Source of the DNA: Eunapius fragilis | Taxonomy: Eukaryota > Porifera > Demospongiae > Spongillida > Spongillidae | NCBI GenBank assembly: GCA_963681505.1 | Contig: OY811974.1 | Span: forward strand, 8,518,239-8,582,238 | DNA length: 64,000 nt | Direction: 5' to 3' | Part shown: positions 58,865 through 64,000 of the stretch, one piece after another | Position numbering within the stretch: the stretch's first letter is position 1 | Layout: every line of letters starts with the position of its first letter | Made by a program: the position numbers and the translations under genes | The notes under the pieces: model-generated | Seen by the model: only the letters and a program-made list of their open reading frames with translations | What the model was told of the DNA's origin: nothing | Databases searched by the model: none

Positions 58865-61800
58865 ATTTCATGAGCTCTATTTGGAAGACCTCTGCAAGCT
58901 CACTTGTGCCGCAAGGGTGGTGTGGTGGGTGTCGTCTTTTAGCATTTGGGGGCTGGTCTTTCAAAGGCTGTCATACTGTGATGATGTGTTAGCAGCGATC
59001 GTCTATAAGTATATGCAGTCATTCCAGGTGTCTAAATTTCACCCCAATCCAAAGAGGTGTGGTCTTCATCAAAACCACTTTCCCCCCCCCCCCCTCCTCC
59101 AGTTGTTGCCACGGCTACGTCAGGGTGCATGGTTTATGTTCACATACACGTACATGTAAAACATTCGGATAATTTGCGTTGCATTGTGCTAGAAGTGATG
59201 TATATGTATTTGGCTATCCGTGCCTTCTGAGTGTTTGTGTGTGTACTTGCATCACTGTGTAAAAGGTTATATCATACAGTGTACATGTACATGTATGTCA
59301 TTCATTAGCAGTGTATAAAATTGCATATTGGGACATCGTTTTGTTGTGTATGCACTAATATAGTAGCCTTCATCATGTGTTGGGCTATTATTATGTCTGC
59401 ATGCATAGCATGCTCACCACTGGGCTAAATCACCAGTGTTTGTATTGGCTACATTGTATATGTTTGTGTGTGTTTGTGTGTTTGTATGTGTGTGTGTGTG
59501 TGTGTGTGTGTGCTTTGGTGGAAGTGCAGTTTGCTGGCTATGCACACACAACATGTTTGTTAGTACAGCAGCAGTGACTATGTGCATGCATACATGGTCA
59601 CTGCTGAGGGACATTGCTGGGTGAAACTGTTCAATATACCAGTGTGTGTGTGTGGCATGTGTGTGTGTGCGTGTGTGCATATGTGTGTGTACATGTACAG
59701 TGTACATGTATGTGTGCGTGTGTGCATGTGTGTGTGCTTTGACTGGCTGCAGTACATCTACAGTGTATGTATGTCATTTTAGCATGCAAATGATGTAATG
59801 CAAAATGATGTAATGTGTACGTACTGGAGCTGACGGAGTCCTGTTTCCATTTGAGCTGTATGTACATGAACTGGACCTGTCCTGTTCCCATTCCGTTCAT
59901 CTTCCCTCTGTTCCCAGCTGCCGTAGTGGCACCTGATGTGAGCTGGTCCCACCTGGCCATGAGCTATGAGCTAACAGGAGGACTGATACGTAACGCTGTC
60001 CTCTCTGCACTGGCCTTGGCCATCAAGGGTTGCCATGGCGGCACACTTGTCATCACAGAGCAGCACCTTATGGAGGGAGCCAGACTGCAGCTAAGGTGTG
60101 TGTGTGTGCGGAGAGAGCAAAGGAGGGGGAGGGGAGCAAGAGGGAAGGGATGGGGAGGGGGAAGGTTGGTGGCAATTTAATTAGTAGATAAACCACTGTA
60201 TACAAGTGTGTAATCTGTATATATGACAAAGATGACAACTCTGTTAGGGATTTAGATATTTAAATGGTGCCTAGCCATAAAGTGTATCATTAAGCTTGTG
60301 AATATGTGTACTTCTATTTATACTAAAGGCATGACCAGGTATTACATCTGTGCACATTTAGCCAATGGGTTAGTGGCATTTAGCAGATGAGTCATATGAA
60401 GTTTAAGAACCATTAATTAATTGTATTCTTTTTTACTTTGAGGGGGGGGATGCTCGCTTAAAAGTTTTATCTGATTGGCACCTGGACTTATTATTTTTCA
60501 AGCTGGCAGGTGCAGGGTTGGGTGGAAGGTGTTTTAGTAATACTATGAGTATGTATGGATGTGGGCGTGGCTGATCAAGGTTGCTCTTGTTGTGTGTACT
60601 GAATATCTCTACCTGCTCTCGATAAATTACATCTACTGTACTTAAAATAGTCCAAATGTCAAACTTCTTTACGTGTTCAAATCAGTTAGCAATATTGATG
60701 AAAGTTAGCCAAATTAACCCCCTGGCAACCCCCTGGGGAAATATCCCCTTTGCTACCTCCCCCCCCCCCCCCCCCCCCAGGGGTCTGCTAGAGATGGTGG
60801 ACTTTGAGAGGCGGGTCATCCCCACCTTTGGTCTGAGGGACCTGGTGTACAGCCAGCCTACCATGGATACCCTCCAACACTTCCTCGTGGCCGCCAAGGC
60901 ACGCAAGTTTGTGGCCGCCCAGTGGGGCTTCTCCTCTGAGGAGAACGTGGCCCAGACCCACGGCATCATTCTGCTGGTGTGCGGGCCTCCCGGGAGCGGG
61001 AAAACGGCCATCGCCCACGCCATGGGCTACGAACTAGGGCAGCCAATAAAGGTAATCTCCACACCCTCATCCTGGGCCATGTACATGAATATGAGTTGAC
61101 ATATAACTTTACATGTATAACAATAACCACACCAAACATCTACACATGTACATGTAATTACCACGTAATAATAACTATGGGCATTTATAGCAACTACATG
61201 AACCAAAATTACATCTATTATTACAGGTAATTGTATATTCCATGTTGGTTGGTGAGAGCTTGTGGTCAACTGGCGAGGGTGGAGAGTGGTTGGGGAGGGT
61301 GGAGGTGTGGTTAGTAGAAGTGGAAGGTGTGTTGATACAGGTGGCAGATAATCTTTTCTGTTTCAAAAAACAACGTAAATAGTGCAGTTGCACAAACTTA
61401 AGGTTTTGTTTAGCAGATAAGGAGGAAGGGTGTGGTTAGTTAGGGTAGAAGTTTAGTTGATGAAGGTGTGTTCCTCTCACCCCTACCTCACCACCCCCTC
61501 CCAACCCCCTCACAGGAGGTGAACTGCACAGAGCTTCTCTCCCACACGATGACTGCCAGTCCCAGGAACACTAGGGGCGTGGCTGCCTTCTTCAAAGATG
61601 CCCAGAGGGCCAATGCCATGGTGGTACTGGACGGAGCGGAAGTTATCCTGGGAAGCTATGGAGGTGTGCTCTATTCAGAGTGGTATGTATATATTTCAAA
61701 TGCTAGCTTTTGCTCCTTGCAGTGGGCAGTTTGGTATCCAGCCTCGTTGGGTGTGAGACCTTCACCTTGGCATATCAGATTGAGCACTACAACGGGATAG

Positions 61801-62570
61801 TTGTCCTCACCAGTCGACAGCCGCTGGGCCAGTTGGACGTGCCACGCCTACCTAGGCTGAGGTACATGTAGTTATGGTTGTGTGCACATGTGGATACGAT
61901 TGCAGTGTAGTTGGTGTACTGCACATTTTGAAATGCGTAGTTTGTGCAGACAATAATGTAAAATGAATATGGCCAGACATGGAAGGCCAATGACACTACA
62001 TGCATGTACCCATATCCCCATCTACACTAACAGCACACATGTTGTGTACCTATGACATGTCGCATACATGTAAATGTCTGATACAAGTATTAGTTCTGAT
62101 TTAAATGTCTTGAATATTTAATACCAACATTGGGTCTTCTAGTACCATTAATGTAGCGTAAGGGAATATTTCACATGTAATTGATGAGTCTGCAGTATAA
62201 TAATTGTACCGTTGAACTAATTAACTATAATAGTATTATGCATAAATGGCTGACCATTGAAGGTTAAGCAGTCCTTATTCTGCAGGTACCTATAGGAATT
62301 ATTTTCATGCAGGCAGATATATGTGTACATCACATCATCACATGTACACACACTTGTACATCACATCATTACATACGTGTATACGTGCACTTGTATGTCA
62401 CGTTGTACATCATCGCACCATTACATGTACGTGTACACATGCACACACTACAGATATGTTCTAGACCTCCACCCTCCTGACGTCCAGCTAAGAATGAAGC
62501 TGTGGGCCAAGCTGATACCAAGGAGAGCACCTGTGAGCACTGGTCTGGATTTTGTGGGGCTAGCAGAGAG

Positions 62571-62625
<55 letters not shown>

Positions 62626-62892
62626 TGTATGTGTGTGTGTGCATGTATTTACATGTATGTGTATGTGTGTATATGTGTGTGTGTGAAGCAGTGGTGACTT
62701 GCCTTCTATTTGCACAGGTTTGAGTTTACTGGTGGGCAAATTGCCAACAGCATATGTTATGCCTCAGAGTGGGCATCAAATAGACCGCATTCAAATGCAG
62801 TCATCACAAATGACGACCTCAATGCAGCAGCAGAAGAGGAGTGGAAAAGAATGCAGCAGGGAATTTCTCCTGCAATGGGCATTTTTCAGTAA
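53278..62892 (+). CDS. Double-AAA ATPase, copy C, lacking only the first exons
   Basis: Exons: 53278-53398, 53599-53912, 54022-54101, 54181-54305, 54388-54431, 54748-54861, 54975-55096, 55210-55353, 55690-55791, 55965-56043, 57072-57163, 57702-57830, 57888-57961, 58067-58140, 59918-60095, 60781-61051, 61516-61682, 61730-61861, 62454-62570, 62718-62892 (TAA). All exon lengths match copy B, except 54388-54431, which is 44 nt and restores the phase lost in B. The donor after 53912 is an intact GTAAGA. Both AAA modules are open and keep the motifs described for B, including MVVLDGAE and the GC donor after 62570. The four 5' exon segments seen in B (16433-17251) are absent, so expression would need a new start or promoter. 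Confidence 0.85.
55480..55668. repeat. 14-bp minisatellite, unit C
   Basis: Expanded counterpart of 19615-19725, with alternating GATGGCAGTCATGT and GATGATGGCAGTCATGT units. Confidence 0.9.
55870..55932. repeat. CA microsatellite before the Walker A exon
   Basis: Long (CA)n just upstream of the acceptor at 55964. The unit B counterpart (19935-19980) is shorter and interrupted. Confidence 0.9.
56285..56965. repeat. 26-bp minisatellite, unit C
   Basis: About 26 units with at least four variant types (GGGATGGTCCC, GAGGTGGTCCC, GGGATGGTTCC, GAGATGGTTCC). The order shows higher-order blocks, unlike the nearly uniform array in unit B. Confidence 0.9.
57164..57510. repeat. TATG microsatellite, unit C
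   Basis: Starts at the donor after exon 57072-57163. Over 300 bp, longer than in unit B. Confidence 0.95.
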
Positions 62893-63174
62893 CTGAGTTT
62901 GTAATTGTAGTTGAGTTCGTTGATGGCACTGCTGAAAAGTGCAGTAAAGAATTTTTAATACATGTAGTTTCAAGTGATTGTGTAAATATTCCTAATACAT
63001 TTACATGCATACATAAATTCCATCTTAAAGCCGTCCAAAATGAGATAGCAATGAAAATCCACATGTTGTTCAGTAGAGGTAGAGTCATTGTCACACTCCT
63101 GTGGGAACAGGAAGCAACAGACACTTTTGGTCAGCATGAACAATCTAATTAACCTGATCTTTGAGCACAGTGCC

Positions 63175-63293
63175 TAGTCTCGTACCCAGACCCACATCGC
63201 AGCTGCGGATGGAATACATCACCGCCTACGCGACTCGCGTAGGCGGTGATGTATTCCATCCGCAGCTGCGATGTGGGTCTGGGTACGAGACTA
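63175..63293. mobile_element. 119-bp perfect palindrome MITE, unit C
   Basis: Identical in structure and site to 4521-4639, flanked by CACAGTGCC (63166-63174 and 63294-63302). Confidence 0.9.
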
Positions 63294-64000
63294 CACAGTG
63301 CCAGTCGTTTCTTCAGCAATTCCCAATGTTCTGTACGCACGGAAAAATAACCATCGCTACTGCTGTAACGCTCGCAAAGATAATTAGCATAGTTTACATA
63401 TGTGGTCAACTTTTTCACACCTAATAACTTATGATATTTAAAAGTTAGTATAATACATAAAAATACGCAGGGTAATAGCCTGCACTCATCCACAAAAATG
63501 CTTCCAAAAATGAAACTTTTGTGTGTTGAATCGATATAGAATGACCCATTACCTGCAGCGAAATCACTACCTCGCTTGCATCTACAAAATTAGTTCAATT
63601 CAGCCACACCTAACAGTAAGCACTCATATAATAAATATGGCTAAGGGGACTTTACATACTCTTTACCAAGTTTATCTATTTTCCTTTGAGAATGCAAGTT
63701 GCTCCAGGAAAAAGTTCTAGCAGATGAAATACTGCGACATTATTCCATGGAGAACATACAACTCAGAAGAGGAAAACAAGGATGTTTGTCTTGCTCCTTG
63801 ACAGCCGACTGTACTTTACTAAGAACGGATGGGACACCCATCTGCTGATATATAAACAATGTGAGAATACTGTTTGGATATAGGCTACCACGTAAAAAAA
63901 CATATTTTTTTATTTCAGTGGAAGGCAGGAATATAAAACGGTCGATAAAATGTCCATGCAATGTTTAAATTATCACCATCACGTACTATCTGCGATAACA

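Larger units (their letters stand above)
53162..64000. repeat. Segmental duplication unit C
   Basis: Matches unit B from 17284 onward and unit A from about 290 onward, running off the window end. It starts inside the CTTCCTCC tract of an AAA-gene intron, so the first exons were left behind. Confidence 0.9.

Overview
The window is invertebrate animal nuclear DNA. Genes are split by canonical GT-AG introns. There are long TG/CA, TATG and poly-C tracts, minisatellites, many hairpin-type MITEs, and remnants of LINE, hAT, DIRS and Ty3/gypsy elements. An FN3-type receptor with a tyrosine-motif tail and abundant ACATGTA-type words would fit a sponge, but I cannot establish the phylum from sequence alone.

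Layout. (1) 1-289 is a LINE reverse transcriptase fragment. (2) 290-7643 is duplication unit A, holding the 3' half of a double-AAA ATPase gene and its downstream flank. (3) 7920-9630 is a compact gene for a small secreted six-cysteine peptide. I predict 15 coding exons, nine of which are one codon (3 nt) long. This is the most unusual object in the window. (4) About 10270-13250 is a DIRS-type retroelement fossil. (5) 16433-26628 is the most complete AAA gene copy (B), followed by the flank shared with A up to 31123. (6) 32377-33621 is a TIR element. (7) 34306-36370 is a proteinase-K-like subtilase remnant with a hAT fragment in one intron. (8) 37917-47887, minus strand, holds the 3' exons of a single-pass FN3 receptor with two ITIM-like tails; its large intron holds CA-rich repeats and a Ty3/gypsy fossil (43195 to about 46190). 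(9) 48227-48427 is a possible promoter plus signal-peptide exon. (10) 48838-53111 is a set of DNA-transposon pieces and RecQ-like helicase scraps. (11) 53162-64000 is duplication unit C, with an AAA gene copy lacking only its first exons, then the same flank as A.

The three AAA copies form a segmental array. A and C share a 119-bp perfect palindrome that B lacks. B carries its own MITE insertions, one lost splice donor and frame changes. C keeps those sites but has lost the 5' exons. The predicted protein (about 1,080 aa in B) has an acidic N-terminal part, a canonical first AAA module, and a second AAA module that keeps Walker A but has a changed Walker B and sensor 1. That suggests one catalytic and one nucleotide-binding ring. 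Exon coordinates below come from reading splice sites and phases by eye; no transcript evidence was available.
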